DNA from: Streptomyces cyanogenus
Lineage (GTDB): Bacteria; Actinomycetota; Actinomycetes; Streptomycetales; Streptomycetaceae
Length of the DNA: 64,000 nt
NCBI RefSeq assembly: GCF_017526105.1
Contig: NZ_CP071839.1
Location: forward strand, 4,146,001 to 4,210,000
Direction: 5' to 3'
Every line of letters starts with the position of its first letter. Within the stretch, counting starts at the first letter, position 1. The notes beneath the pieces were generated by a model that made no database searches, was not told the origin of the DNA, and was given only the letters and a program-made list of their open reading frames with translations. The translations under genes and the position numbers were made by a program. Shown here one piece after another: positions 25,349-33,793 of the stretch.

Positions 25349-25507
25349 ATGGCCTGCAACTGCGGCGGGGCATCCCCGCAGCCCCCCGTCCTCTACCAGC
25401 TGAACCTGCCCGACGGCACCATCCGCCAGTACGTCACCTACCAGGAGGCCCTGGCCGCCCAGGAACGAGCGGGCGGCATCGGCACGATCACCGTGACCAC
25501 CCGGTGA
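25349..25507 (+). CDS. 52-aa CNCGG protein, phage-like
   Basis: A 52-residue protein starting MACNCGG, followed by a compact sequence with LYQLNLPDGTIRQYVTYQEAL and ending ITVTTR. AAAGGA lies 8 nt before the ATG. Short proteins with a CNCG start occur near structural genes of actinophages (from memory). The two close Cys might bind metal. Last gene of the accessory cassette. Confidence 0.65.
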   Translation: MACNCGGASPQPPVLYQLNLPDGTIRQYVTYQEALAAQERAGGIGTITVTTR

Positions 25508-25552
25508 GCCTCATCGCCGCGTGATGCAGTCCTGGGGCGGCCGGAACGGCTC

Positions 25553-26785
25553 CTAGCCCAGCGCCCGTCCCAGGACCCACACCACCGGTGCCGCCGCCGA
25601 CAGGGGCAGGGCCACGCCCGCCGTGAAGTGGACGAAGCGGGACGGGTAGTCGTAGCTGGCGACCCGGTGGCCGATCAGGGCGCACGCCCCGGCGGCGGCG
25701 CCCAGCAGCGCGCCCTTCGCGCCGAGGTCGGTCATGTTGCCCACCGCGATGCCCGCGCCCGCCGCCGCCAGCAGGGCGACGACGACCGAAACCGGGGTGG
25801 GGAGGGGCACGGCACGGGCCAGGACGGCGACCGCCACCGCCGCCGCGCCGGCCGAGACCGTGTGCGGGTCGGCGGCCAGACAGCCCGTGGCCAGGATCGC
25901 GAGCGCCGCCGAGGTGACCGTGGCCATCAGGCCGTACATCCGCTCGTCCGGCGAGGCGTGCGAGCGCAGCTGGAGGACGAGGGAGAGCAGGACCCAGAGG
26001 CCGAGCGTGCCGAGGATGGCGACCAGGGCGTGGTCGCGGCCGGCCGCCAGGACCGCCACGTCGGCCGTCAGCGCGCCCGCGAAGGCCAGCGCGATGCCCT
26101 GCCGGGCGGGCCACATGCCGTTCAGTCGGAACCAGCCCGCGGCCGTCACCGCCTGGAGCAGCACCAGCGGTACGGCGAGGGCGTACGAGGCGATGGGGGC
26201 CGTGGCGGCCAGCAGCAGGCCCAGGACGGCGGTGAGCAGCGCCGGCTGCATGCCGGGCTCGATGATCGGGGAACGGCCCTCCAAGCGGGCCCGCTGCGCG
26301 TCGGTGATGCGCGCGTTGCCGGCCACGGTGGCGGGGCCGTAGGAGGGCTCGGCCTCCGCCGTTTCGGCCGTCGGAGCGGCCGCCCGCGGGGGCGCCGCCG
26401 CTGCCGGTTCCGGAGCTGGTGCGTACGTCCCGGCGTACGGGTCCGCGTACTGCTGGGGCTGCTCGTACTGCTGAGACGGCTGGTACTGCTGAGACTGGGA
26501 CTGCTCGTACTGCCGAGGCTGGTGGTACTGAGGCGGCTGGTACTGCTGCTGCTGCTCGTACTGCTGGTAGCCGGCGTGGCCCTGCTGCTGTTGCTGCGCC
26601 GGCACGTACGCCGTCTCCGCCTGCACCGGCGCGTGGGTCTGGGTCTCCCAGGTCTGGCCCTGCCACTGCTGGGTCGCCTCAGGGTCGTGGCCGGGCTCGC
26701 CGTGGTGCGGGTCCTGTGCGGGCCACTGCTGCTGGTAGGGGTCGTAGCCCTCGTAGGGGCCGCCCTGGTACGGCTGGTCGGTCAT
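25553..26785 (-). CDS. Polytopic membrane protein with Gln/Tyr-rich cytoplasmic N-terminus
   Basis: A 410-residue protein. Residues 1-120 are an extreme low-complexity region of Gln, Tyr, Pro and His (QQQYQPPQYHQ and similar), 120-185 are Ala/Pro-rich, and the rest contains about eight hydrophobic helices (for example LLTAVLGLLLAATAPIASYAL). The last helices are Ala/Gly/Val-rich. No transporter motif is visible. The Gln/Tyr-rich stretch resembles phase-separating or protein-interaction tails seen on several Streptomyces membrane proteins. It starts 3 bp after the MoaD-like gene and is probably co-translated with it. Function unknown. Confidence 0.8.
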   Translation of the reverse strand: MTDQPYQGGPYEGYDPYQQQWPAQDPHHGEPGHDPEATQQWQGQTWETQTHAPVQAETAYVPAQQQQQGHAGYQQYEQQQQYQPPQYHQPRQYEQSQSQQYQPSQQYEQPQQYADPYAGTYAPAPEPAAAAPPRAAAPTAETAEAEPSYGPATVAGNARITDAQRARLEGRSPIIEPGMQPALLTAVLGLLLAATAPIASYALAVPLVLLQAVTAAGWFRLNGMWPARQGIALAFAGALTADVAVLAAGRDHALVAILGTLGLWVLLSLVLQLRSHASPDERMYGLMATVTSAALAILATGCLAADPHTVSAGAAAVAVAVLARAVPLPTPVSVVVALLAAAGAGIAVGNMTDLGAKGALLGAAAGACALIGHRVASYDYPSRFVHFTAGVALPLSAAAPVVWVLGRALG

Positions 26786-26788
26786 CGC

Positions 26789-27043
26789 TCACCCTCCTGC
26801 GAACGGCGGGAGCACCTCGACCGTGCCGCCCTCGGCCAGCCGTACCGTCTCATGCGCGCGGGTCCCGACGGGGTCACCGTCGACGAGGAAGGAGCATCGC
26901 TGCAGCACGCGCGTGAGCTCACCGGGGTGTCGCGCACGCACGGCGGCCAGCGCGTCGGCCAGCGTGTCCGCCTCGTGCGGCTCGTCGGCGACCCCGGCCG
27001 CGGCCTTGGCGGCGGCCCAGTAGCGCACCGTGACCTTGGGCAT
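26789..27043 (-). CDS. MoaD/ThiS-like ubiquitin-fold sulfur carrier
   Basis: An 84-residue beta-grasp protein beginning MPKVTVRYWAAAKAAAG and ending VEVLPPFAGG. The terminal Gly-Gly is the site where a thiocarboxylate is formed in MoaD and ThiS proteins. It could serve molybdopterin synthesis or another sulfur-transfer pathway; no moaE, moeB or thiazole gene is adjacent. The ATG at 27043 has GAGG 6 nt upstream; the frame extends 9 codons further without a ribosome site. Confidence 0.85.
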   Translation of the reverse strand: MPKVTVRYWAAAKAAAGVADEPHEADTLADALAAVRARHPGELTRVLQRCSFLVDGDPVGTRAHETVRLAEGGTVEVLPPFAGG

Positions 27044-27098
27044 CTGAATCCTCAATCGACGGCAGAACAAGAAAACGTCAAAGACAGTGTGAGTCAGG

Positions 27099-27947
27099 CT
27101 AGCCCGCCGCCGACACCGCCCACTGACCGATCCGGGCCATCAGGGCGTCGTCGGCCGCGTGCTCGGCGTGGCCCATGCCCGGTTCGACCCAGAGTTCGCC
27201 GTGCTCGCCGGCCGCCTCGGCGAGCATCCGCGGATGGTCGAGCGGGAAGTAGCCGTCGCGGTCGCCGTGCACGACGAGCAGGGGCGTCGGGGCGATCCGG
27301 GGGACGGCCTGCACCGGGGAGAGCGGGACGGGGTCCCAGTCGCGGTGGTGGATGCGGGTGCGCAGGCCGTAGCGGCCGACCAGGCGGCCCGCGGGACGGG
27401 TGACCAGCCAGTGCAGGCGGCGCATGGGTGCGGTGCCCCGGTAGTACCAGCGGGCCGGGGCGCTGACGGAGACGACGGCGTCCGTGCCGCCGTACAGGGC
27501 CGCGTGCCGCAGGACCACCGAGCCGCCCATGGAGAAGCCGACGGTGACCACGCGCGTGTGCCCGAGGCGGCGGGCCCGGTCCACGGCGGCGGCCAGGTCC
27601 AGCACCTCCTTGTCGCCGACCGTGGAGCGGCCGCCGGAGCGTCCGTGGCCGCGGAAGGAGAAGGTGAGGACCGCGCCGTGGCCGCGCAGGACGGCCGCCA
27701 CCCGGCGCACGTGCGGGCGCTCCACGTCCCCGGTGAAGCCGTGGGCGACCACGAACACCAGGTCACGGGAGGGTGGCCGGGAGGCGTCGGGAACCGCTTC
27801 GTATACGGCGGACCCGGGATCGTATACGGAATCGATCGCAATTCCGTCGGCCGTGCGCAGAAACGTCCGGATAGGGCCCTGTCTGCCTGTCTCGCCATTC
27901 GGACGAACGGTGGAACGTGTCCCATGACCTGCCGAACGGTTGCTCAT
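27099..27947 (-). CDS. Alpha/beta hydrolase
   Basis: A 282-residue serine hydrolase. HGFTGD forms the oxyanion-hole segment, GFSMGG carries the nucleophile Ser, Asp is in HGDRDGYF and the catalytic His in GMGHAEHA. A FSFRGHGRSGG motif is typical of esterase/monoacylglycerol-lipase-like members. The substrate is unknown. It is divergent from glnR with a 180-bp shared upstream region. Confidence 0.88.
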   Translation of the reverse strand: MSNRSAGHGTRSTVRPNGETGRQGPIRTFLRTADGIAIDSVYDPGSAVYEAVPDASRPPSRDLVFVVAHGFTGDVERPHVRRVAAVLRGHGAVLTFSFRGHGRSGGRSTVGDKEVLDLAAAVDRARRLGHTRVVTVGFSMGGSVVLRHAALYGGTDAVVSVSAPARWYYRGTAPMRRLHWLVTRPAGRLVGRYGLRTRIHHRDWDPVPLSPVQAVPRIAPTPLLVVHGDRDGYFPLDHPRMLAEAAGEHGELWVEPGMGHAEHAADDALMARIGQWAVSAAG

Positions 27948-28127
27948 GTGGGCTATTCTGCTGGGCAGAGGACTCGGGCAGCGTAGCCCCCGGGTCCTTT
28001 TGTGCTTTCGGAAGCGTTGTATACACAGCGGGAAACCCCAGGTGACCGCCGGTGTACGGGGCCTTCGGGATCGCAGGGCAGTACCCGTCCGCACAGTCCT
28101 CGCAGGGACCGAGGAGGAACCAGACGT

Positions 28128-28907
28128 ATGAGTTCTCTGCTGCTCCTGACCAACGCCCTCCAGCCGTCGACGGAGGTGCTCCCGGCCCTCGGCCTGCTCC
28201 TGCACAACGTGCGGGTCGCCCCGGCGGAGGGGCCCGCCCTGGTCGACACCCCGGGCGCCGACGTCATCCTCGTCGACGGCCGCCGCGACCTTCCGCAGGT
28301 CCGCAGTCTGTGCCAGCTGCTGCGCTCCACCGGCCCCGGCTGTCCGCTGCTCCTCGTCGTCACCGAGGGCGGCCTCGCCGCCGTCACCGCCGACTGGGGC
28401 ATCGACGACGTGCTGCTGGACACCGCCGGTCCCGCCGAGGTCGAGGCGCGCCTGCGGCTCGCCATGGGCCGCCAGCAGATCGTCAACGACGACTCGCCCA
28501 TGGAGATCCGCAACGGTGATCTCTCGGTGGACGAGGCCACGTACAGCGCGAAGCTCAAGGGACGGGTCCTGGACCTGACCTTCAAGGAGTTCGAGCTGCT
28601 CAAATACCTCGCCCAGCACCCGGGCCGGGTCTTCACCCGTGCCCAGCTGCTTCAGGAGGTGTGGGGCTACGACTACTTCGGCGGCACCCGTACGGTCGAC
28701 GTGCACGTACGACGGCTGCGCGCCAAGCTCGGCCCCGAGCACGAGTCGCTGATCGGAACCGTCCGGAACGTCGGTTATCGATTCGTTACGCCCGAGAAGC
28801 CCGACCGCTCCGCCGAGGAGGCCAAGGCCAAGGCCGGCCGGGCAAAGCCGGAGGATGCGGACGCAACCGCCGCCCTGGACGGCGCCGAGGTGCACGCGGA
28901 GGCGTGA
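28128..28907 (+). CDS. glnR: GlnR, OmpR-type master regulator of nitrogen metabolism
   Basis: A 259-residue orphan response regulator. The N-terminal receiver-like domain begins SLLLLTNAL and has the single conserved D50 (VILVD), but lacks the acidic pair and the switch Lys, as in known GlnR proteins whose Asp is not phosphorylated. The C-terminal winged helix (FKEFELLKYLAQHPGRVFTRAQLLQEVWG, RTVDVHVRRLRAKLG) is OmpR-type. The tail is Lys/Ala/Glu-rich. GlnR activates or represses glnA, amtB-glnK-glnD, nirB, ure and others on nitrogen limitation. GAGGAGG precedes the ATG. No sensor kinase is adjacent, consistent with an orphan. Confidence 0.93.
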   Translation: MSSLLLLTNALQPSTEVLPALGLLLHNVRVAPAEGPALVDTPGADVILVDGRRDLPQVRSLCQLLRSTGPGCPLLLVVTEGGLAAVTADWGIDDVLLDTAGPAEVEARLRLAMGRQQIVNDDSPMEIRNGDLSVDEATYSAKLKGRVLDLTFKEFELLKYLAQHPGRVFTRAQLLQEVWGYDYFGGTRTVDVHVRRLRAKLGPEHESLIGTVRNVGYRFVTPEKPDRSAEEAKAKAGRAKPEDADATAALDGAEVHAEA

Positions 28908-29016
28908 CCGGGACGCAGCCCGACGCGTGGGCGGTGCCCGGAACGGGCAGTGTCCACGCGCGGCCGCCATGTGATACGCCCTGCCCAGGACGGGTCAATC
29001 CGCGTAGACTCCGCGC

Positions 29017-30039
29017 GTGGCCAAGGTGACTCGGGATGACGTGGCACGGCTGGCTGGAACCTCCACCGCCGTCGTCAGTTATGTCATCAACAACGGACCC
29101 CGGCCGGTCGCCCCGGCCACGCGCGAGCGTGTCCTCGCGGCGATCAAGGAACTGGGGTACCGGCCGGACCGGGTCGCCCAGGCGATGGCCTCGCGGCGCA
29201 CCGACCTCATAGGCCTCATCATCCCCGACGCCCGCCAGCCCTTCTTCGGCGAGATGGCGCACGCGGTCGAGCAGGCCGCCTCCGAGCGCGGGAAAATGGT
29301 CCTGGTCGGCAACACCGACTACATCGGCGAGCGCGAGGTCCACTATCTGCGCGCCTTCCTCGGCATGCGCGTCTCGGGGCTGATCCTCGTCTCCCACGCC
29401 CTGAACGACCTCGCCGCCGCCGAGATCGACGCCTGGGACGCCCGGGTGGTGCTGCTGCACGAGCGGCCGGAGGCCATCGACGACGTCGCCGTGGTGACGG
29501 ACGACCTCGGCGGCGCCCAGCTGGCCGTTCGCCACCTGCTGGAGCACGGCTACGACTACGTCGCCTGCATGGGCGGTACGGCGCAGACGCCGGCCGTCGG
29601 CGACCCGGTCTCCGACCACGTCGAGGGCTGGAAGCGGGCCATGGCCGAGGCTGGCCTGTCCACCGAGGGCCGGCTGTTCGAGGCGCCGTACAACCGGTAC
29701 GACGCCTACCGCGTTGCCCTGGAGATCCTGTCCGGCCCCCGCCGGCCGCCCGCGATCTTCTGCTCCACCGACGACCAGGCCATCGGCCTGCTGCGGGCCG
29801 CGCGTGAACTGCGCATCGACGTGCCCGGACAGCTCGCGGTGGCCGGGTTCGACGACATCAAGGAGGCCGCGCTCGCCGACCCGCCGCTGACCACGGTCGC
29901 CTCCGACCGCTCGGCGATGGCCCGGGCGGCGGTCGACCTGGTGCTGGACGACGGGCTGCGGGTCGCCGGGTCCCGGCGCGAGCGGCTGAAGACGTTCCCG
30001 TCCCGGCTGGTGGTGCGCACCAGCTGCGGCTGCGTTTAG
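29017..30039 (+). CDS. LacI-family transcriptional regulator
   Basis: A 340-residue regulator with an N-terminal LacI helix-turn-helix (TRDDVARLAGTSTAVVSYVINN, hinge helix RPDRVAQAMASRR) and a periplasmic-binding-protein-like effector domain (LIGLIIPDARQPFFGEM, ending RTSCGC). The effector is probably a sugar or nucleoside but no catabolic or transport genes are adjacent. The GTG start lies 6 nt after TAGACT (29005-29010), suggesting a leaderless mRNA. In S. coelicolor the same gene follows glnR. Confidence 0.9.
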   Translation: MAKVTRDDVARLAGTSTAVVSYVINNGPRPVAPATRERVLAAIKELGYRPDRVAQAMASRRTDLIGLIIPDARQPFFGEMAHAVEQAASERGKMVLVGNTDYIGEREVHYLRAFLGMRVSGLILVSHALNDLAAAEIDAWDARVVLLHERPEAIDDVAVVTDDLGGAQLAVRHLLEHGYDYVACMGGTAQTPAVGDPVSDHVEGWKRAMAEAGLSTEGRLFEAPYNRYDAYRVALEILSGPRRPPAIFCSTDDQAIGLLRAARELRIDVPGQLAVAGFDDIKEAALADPPLTTVASDRSAMARAAVDLVLDDGLRVAGSRRERLKTFPSRLVVRTSCGCV

Positions 30040-30044
30040 CTCCG

Positions 30045-30083
30045 CCGGTTCGGCCGTCCGGTTCGGCCGTCCGGTTCGGCCGT
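30045..30083. repeat. Three perfect tandem copies of a 13-bp unit
   Basis: The unit ccggttcggccgt occurs at 30045, 30058 and 30071, just after the LacI-family gene. The copies are identical, so this is a young slippage product. The unit contains cggccg, which is self-complementary. Confidence 0.9.
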
Positions 30084-30113
30084 CGTGCGTCCTGCCGCCT
30101 GGCGGTGGCCGGT

Positions 30114-30140
30114 CGCACAGTTCCCCGCGCCCGTCCGGGG
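30114..30140 (-). repeat. Dispersed Streptomyces intergenic repeat, copy 3
   Basis: On the minus strand the core reads GGGCGCGGGGAACTGTGCG. It lies 75 bp after the LacI-family gene and 100 bp before the HtrA-like gene. The adjoining GCGCCCG-TC-CGGGGCGC can fold into a hairpin, so it may terminate the upstream transcript. Confidence 0.7.
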
Positions 30141-30240
30141 CGCGCTTCCGTGCAGCTCTTCATATCGGACAAACGAGGTTCTGCCGGGCTTCTCAGGGAG
30201 CACTCAGGAAGCTCTCATGGTCACGGGGGAACCTCTCCTC

Positions 30241-31221
30241 ATGACCGAGAGCCAGGGCACCTACGAGCAGCCGTACTCCTCCTCCGCCCCCGTGAACCCC
30301 GAGTGGCCGCCCCCGCCGCCGTACCAGCCGATCACGGAACCCGCTCCGCACAGGAAGAAGCGGACCCGGGGCCCGGTGGGCCTGCTCGCGGCGGTCGCGA
30401 TCGTCGCGGCGGCGGTCGGCGGCGGCACGGCCTACGCCTTCCAGGAGCTGACCGGCGAGGGCACGACCGCCACCGCCGGCACCAGCACCACCGTGGTGCC
30501 CACCGGCAAGCGGGGTGACGTCGCCGCCATAGCCGCCGCGGTCAGCCCCAGCGTGGTCGAGATCAACGCGACCCTCGCGGGCGGCTCCTCCACCGGCTCC
30601 GGCGTGATCATCACGTCGGACGGCGAGATCGTCACCAACAACCACGTCGTCTCCGGCGCCTCCTCGATCAAGGTGCGCACCAGCGACGGCAGGAGCCACA
30701 CCGCCGAGGTGGTCGGCACCGACAGCTCCAAGGACCTGGCGCTGATCAAGCTGCGGGGCGCCTCCGGCCTGAAGCCGGCCGCGCTCGGCGACTCCGGCGG
30801 CGTCCAGGTCGGCGACACGGTCGTCGCGATCGGCTCCCCCGAGGGCCTGACCGGCACGGTCACCAGCGGCATCGTCTCCGCCCTGAACCGGGACGTCACC
30901 GTCTCCACCGACGAGAACCAGGGCCAGGGCGGCGACGGGCAGTGGCCGTTCCAGTTCGGCGGCCGTGAGTTCAACGGCGACACCGGCTCGTCCACCACCA
31001 CCTACAAGGCCATCCAGACCGACGCGTCCCTCAACCCCGGCAACTCCGGCGGTGCCCTGATCGACGCGAGCGGACACGTCATCGGCATCAACTCCGCGAT
31101 GTACGCCGGCTCGCAGGCCGCCTCGTCCTCGGACGCGGGCAGCATCGGCCTCGGCTTCGCGATCCCCGTCGACACCGTCAAGTCCGACCTCGCCAAGCTG
31201 CGGGCGGGCTCCGGCAGTTAG
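30241..31221 (+). CDS. Membrane-anchored HtrA-like (S1C) serine protease, no PDZ domain
   Basis: A 326-residue protein: a Pro-rich cytoplasmic N-terminus (PPPPPYQPI), a basic cluster (HRKKRTRG), one membrane helix (about residues 45-67) and an external trypsin-like protease domain. The triad is His in TNNHVVSG, Asp in SSKDLALIK and Ser in GNSGGAL. HtrA proteins usually end in PDZ domains; this one stops after the protease. It sits two genes upstream of a two-component pair, as PepD/HtrA sits with MprAB in mycobacteria, so it may act in envelope stress. The start is uncertain: ATG 30241 follows GGGGGA by 10 nt, and ATG 30217 follows AGGA by 7 nt. Confidence 0.85.
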   Translation: MTESQGTYEQPYSSSAPVNPEWPPPPPYQPITEPAPHRKKRTRGPVGLLAAVAIVAAAVGGGTAYAFQELTGEGTTATAGTSTTVVPTGKRGDVAAIAAAVSPSVVEINATLAGGSSTGSGVIITSDGEIVTNNHVVSGASSIKVRTSDGRSHTAEVVGTDSSKDLALIKLRGASGLKPAALGDSGGVQVGDTVVAIGSPEGLTGTVTSGIVSALNRDVTVSTDENQGQGGDGQWPFQFGGREFNGDTGSSTTTYKAIQTDASLNPGNSGGALIDASGHVIGINSAMYAGSQAASSSDAGSIGLGFAIPVDTVKSDLAKLRAGSGS

Positions 31222-31245
31222 CAGCACGAGTGCAAGGAGCAGGTC

Positions 31246-31467
31246 ATGATCAAGAACGTTCCCCACCAGTTCGCCGAACGCGGTCCGGCCGGCCTCGCCC
31301 TGGCCCTGTCCATCGTGGCCGAACTGCACGTGCCCCTTCCGGCCCCCCGCGCCCCCGAGGTGGCGGCCGTGACGCCGGTGCCCCAGCTGATGGGCCTGCG
31401 CACCTCCGCCGCCCGCCCGCACCGCCGCAAGGTCCCGCTGCACCGGCTGAACACGGTCGCCGCCTGA
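31246..31467 (+). CDS. Small protein of unknown function between protease and two-component genes
   Basis: A 73-residue frame with a strong ribosome site (AAGGAG, 6 nt spacing), beginning 24 bp after the protease stop. The sequence starts MIKNVPHQFAERGPAGL, then Ala/Pro/Val-rich with PLPAPRAPEVAAVTPVPQ and a basic C-terminal part (RPHRRKVPLHR). No membrane helix or known domain is visible. The ribosome site and tight spacing suggest translation; homologues were not checked. Confidence 0.5.
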   Translation: MIKNVPHQFAERGPAGLALALSIVAELHVPLPAPRAPEVAAVTPVPQLMGLRTSAARPHRRKVPLHRLNTVAA

Positions 31468-31553
31468 CCGGCGGGCGTGTCCCCGGCCCCCTGACATGGG
31501 AGGCTGAAGGACACCGACCGCCCCGTCCACCGCACCCCGAGGAACCGCGAGCG

Positions 31554-32288
31554 ATGAGTCCCGCCGAAGGCGACCGCGACACCCAGCGCATCCTGATCGT
31601 CGACGACGAGCCGGCCGTACGCGAGGCCCTCCAGCGCAGCCTCGCCTTCGAGGGGTACGACACCGAGGTCGCCGTCGACGGCGCGGACGCCCTGGAGAAG
31701 GCCAGGGCCTACCAGCCGGACCTGGTCGTGCTGGACATCCAGATGCCGCGCATGGACGGTCTGACGGCGGCCCGCCGCATCCGGGGTGCGGGGGACACCA
31801 CCCCGATCCTGATGCTCACCGCCCGCGACACGGTCGGCGACCGGGTCACCGGCCTGGACGCGGGCGCCGACGACTACCTGGTCAAGCCCTTCGAACTGGA
31901 CGAGCTGTTCGCCCGCATCCGGGCCCTGCTGCGCCGCAGCTCCTACGCGGCGGCGGTCTCCGCCCAGGCCCAGGCGGACGAGGCGCTCACCTTCGCCGAC
32001 CTGCGCATGGACCTCGCGACCCGGGAGGTCACGCGCGGCGGCCGGCCCGTCGAGCTGACCCGCACCGAGTTCACCCTGCTGGAGATGTTCATGGCACACC
32101 CGCGCCAGGTGCTGACCCGTGAGCAGATCCTGAAGGCGGTGTGGGGCTTCGACTTCGAGCCCTCCTCCAACTCGCTCGACGTCTACGTCATGTACCTGCG
32201 GCGCAAGACCGAGGCCGGCGGCGAGCCCCGCCTGGTGCACACCGTGCGCGGGGTCGGCTACGTCCTGCGGCAGGGCGGCGCCGAGTGA
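31554..32288 (+). CDS. MprA-like OmpR-family response regulator
   Basis: A 244-residue response regulator. The receiver has DDE near the N-terminus, phosphoacceptor Asp in LVVLDIQMP, Thr in MLTARD and Lys in YLVKPFE. The C-terminal winged helix includes LTRTEFTLLEMFMAHPRQVLTREQIL and ends GVGYVLR. Its stop overlaps the kinase start (GTGA), so the two form one operon. Sequence style and the neighbouring HtrA-like protease recall MprA of mycobacteria. Confidence 0.9.
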   Translation: MSPAEGDRDTQRILIVDDEPAVREALQRSLAFEGYDTEVAVDGADALEKARAYQPDLVVLDIQMPRMDGLTAARRIRGAGDTTPILMLTARDTVGDRVTGLDAGADDYLVKPFELDELFARIRALLRRSSYAAAVSAQAQADEALTFADLRMDLATREVTRGGRPVELTRTEFTLLEMFMAHPRQVLTREQILKAVWGFDFEPSSNSLDVYVMYLRRKTEAGGEPRLVHTVRGVGYVLRQGGAE

Positions 32289-33793
32289 ACCGGCTGACCC
32301 GCCGCTACCGGGCCCTGCCGCTGCGGGCGCGCCTCGCCATGCTGGTCGCGGCGGCGGTGGCGTTCGCGGTGGCGGCGGTCTCGGTGACGTGCTGGTTCAT
32401 CGTGGAGCGGAAGCTGTACAACCAGCTCGACCTGGATCTGCAGAAGTCCCTGCGCAACACGCAGATGGACCAGCTGCAGTTCACCCTCGACCACTGCACG
32501 GACACACCGCAGGCGAACGGCTTCTTCCGGGACCGGTACTCGCAGCTGGTCATGGAGGACGGCAGGATCTGCCTCTTCGGGGGCGCTTCCAGCAGGATCA
32601 AGGTCCTCCAGGCCGACAAGACGGAGATCAAGAACCTCGACCCCGACAACAACATCCTGTACTTCCGCAACGGAACGGACGACGAGGGCAACGAGCTGCG
32701 GGTGCTCACCAAGCCCATCGGCCCCACCGCGACCGTGACGGGCGGACGCGGGCCCAACGTCGGCGTGCTCGTCGCCGCACCGCTGAAGACCACGCAGAAG
32801 ACCCTCAACGACCTCGCGCTGATCCTGCTCCTGGTGTCCGCCGGCGGCGTCGTCGGCGCCGGGGCCGCGGGCCTCGCGGTCGCCCGGGCCGGGCTGCGGC
32901 CCGTCGACAAGCTCACCGAGGCCGTGGAACACGTGGCCCGCACCGAGGACCTGACCATCCGCATCCCCGTCGAGGACGTCAGCGAGGACGAGGTGGCCCG
33001 GCTGTCCCGGTCGTTCAACTCGATGACCGCCTCGCTGGCCAGCTCCCGTGACCTCCAGCAGCAGCTGATCGCGGACGCCGGCCACGAACTGCGTACGCCC
33101 CTGACCTCGTTGCGGACGAACATCGAACTCCTCACCCGCAGCGAGGAGACCGGCCGGCCCATCCCGCCGGAGGACCGCAAGGCGCTGCTCGCCTCGGTGA
33201 AGGCGCAGATGACCGAGCTGGCCGCACTGATCGGCGACCTGCAGGAGCTGTCCCGCTCGGAGGGGCAGCACGGTGAGCGGGTCCAGGTGGTCTCCCTGCG
33301 GGACACCGTCGAGGCGGCCCTGCGCCGGGCGCGGCTGCGCGGTCCGGAGCTGTCGATCACCGCGGACCTGGAGCCCTGGTTCGTCCGGGCGGAGCCCTCC
33401 GCGCTGGAGCGGGCGGTGGTCAACATCCTGGACAACGCGGTGAAGTTCAGCCCCGAGGGCGGCACGGTCGAGGTGCGGCTGAGCGGCGGTGTGCTGACGG
33501 TCCGCGACCACGGTCCCGGCATCGCCGAGGACGAACTCCCGCACGTCTTCGACCGCTTCTGGCGCTCCCCCAGCGCCCGCGCCCTGCCGGGTTCCGGCCT
33601 CGGCCTGTCCATCGTGGCCCGCACGGTCCAGCAGGCCGGCGGCACGGTGGTGCTGGCCCGTGCGGAGGGCGGCGGCACGGTGGCGACGGTACGGCTGCCG
33701 GGCGCGCCGACACCACCTCCCGAGACGCCCGGGACGCCCGAGACCCTTCAGCCGCCGGAGCCGCCGGAGCCGCCGGAGGCACCGGCCGGCTGA
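32285..33793 (+). CDS. MprB-like sensor histidine kinase
   Basis: A 502-residue membrane kinase: helix 1 (about 17-40), an external sensor domain of about 135 residues, helix 2 (177-201), a HAMP linker, HisKA with phosphorylatable His267 (DAGHELRTPLTSL), and an HATPase domain with NILDNAVKF, DHGPGIAEDELPHVF and GSGLGLSI. The C-terminus is a run of Pro/Glu repeats. It is co-translated with the regulator upstream. Its last 46 bp overlap the convergent MarR-type gene. The signal is unknown; envelope stress is the likely theme given the HtrA-like neighbour. Confidence 0.9.
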   Translation: MNRLTRRYRALPLRARLAMLVAAAVAFAVAAVSVTCWFIVERKLYNQLDLDLQKSLRNTQMDQLQFTLDHCTDTPQANGFFRDRYSQLVMEDGRICLFGGASSRIKVLQADKTEIKNLDPDNNILYFRNGTDDEGNELRVLTKPIGPTATVTGGRGPNVGVLVAAPLKTTQKTLNDLALILLLVSAGGVVGAGAAGLAVARAGLRPVDKLTEAVEHVARTEDLTIRIPVEDVSEDEVARLSRSFNSMTASLASSRDLQQQLIADAGHELRTPLTSLRTNIELLTRSEETGRPIPPEDRKALLASVKAQMTELAALIGDLQELSRSEGQHGERVQVVSLRDTVEAALRRARLRGPELSITADLEPWFVRAEPSALERAVVNILDNAVKFSPEGGTVEVRLSGGVLTVRDHGPGIAEDELPHVFDRFWRSPSARALPGSGLGLSIVARTVQQAGGTVVLARAEGGGTVATVRLPGAPTPPPETPGTPETLQPPEPPEPPEAPAG

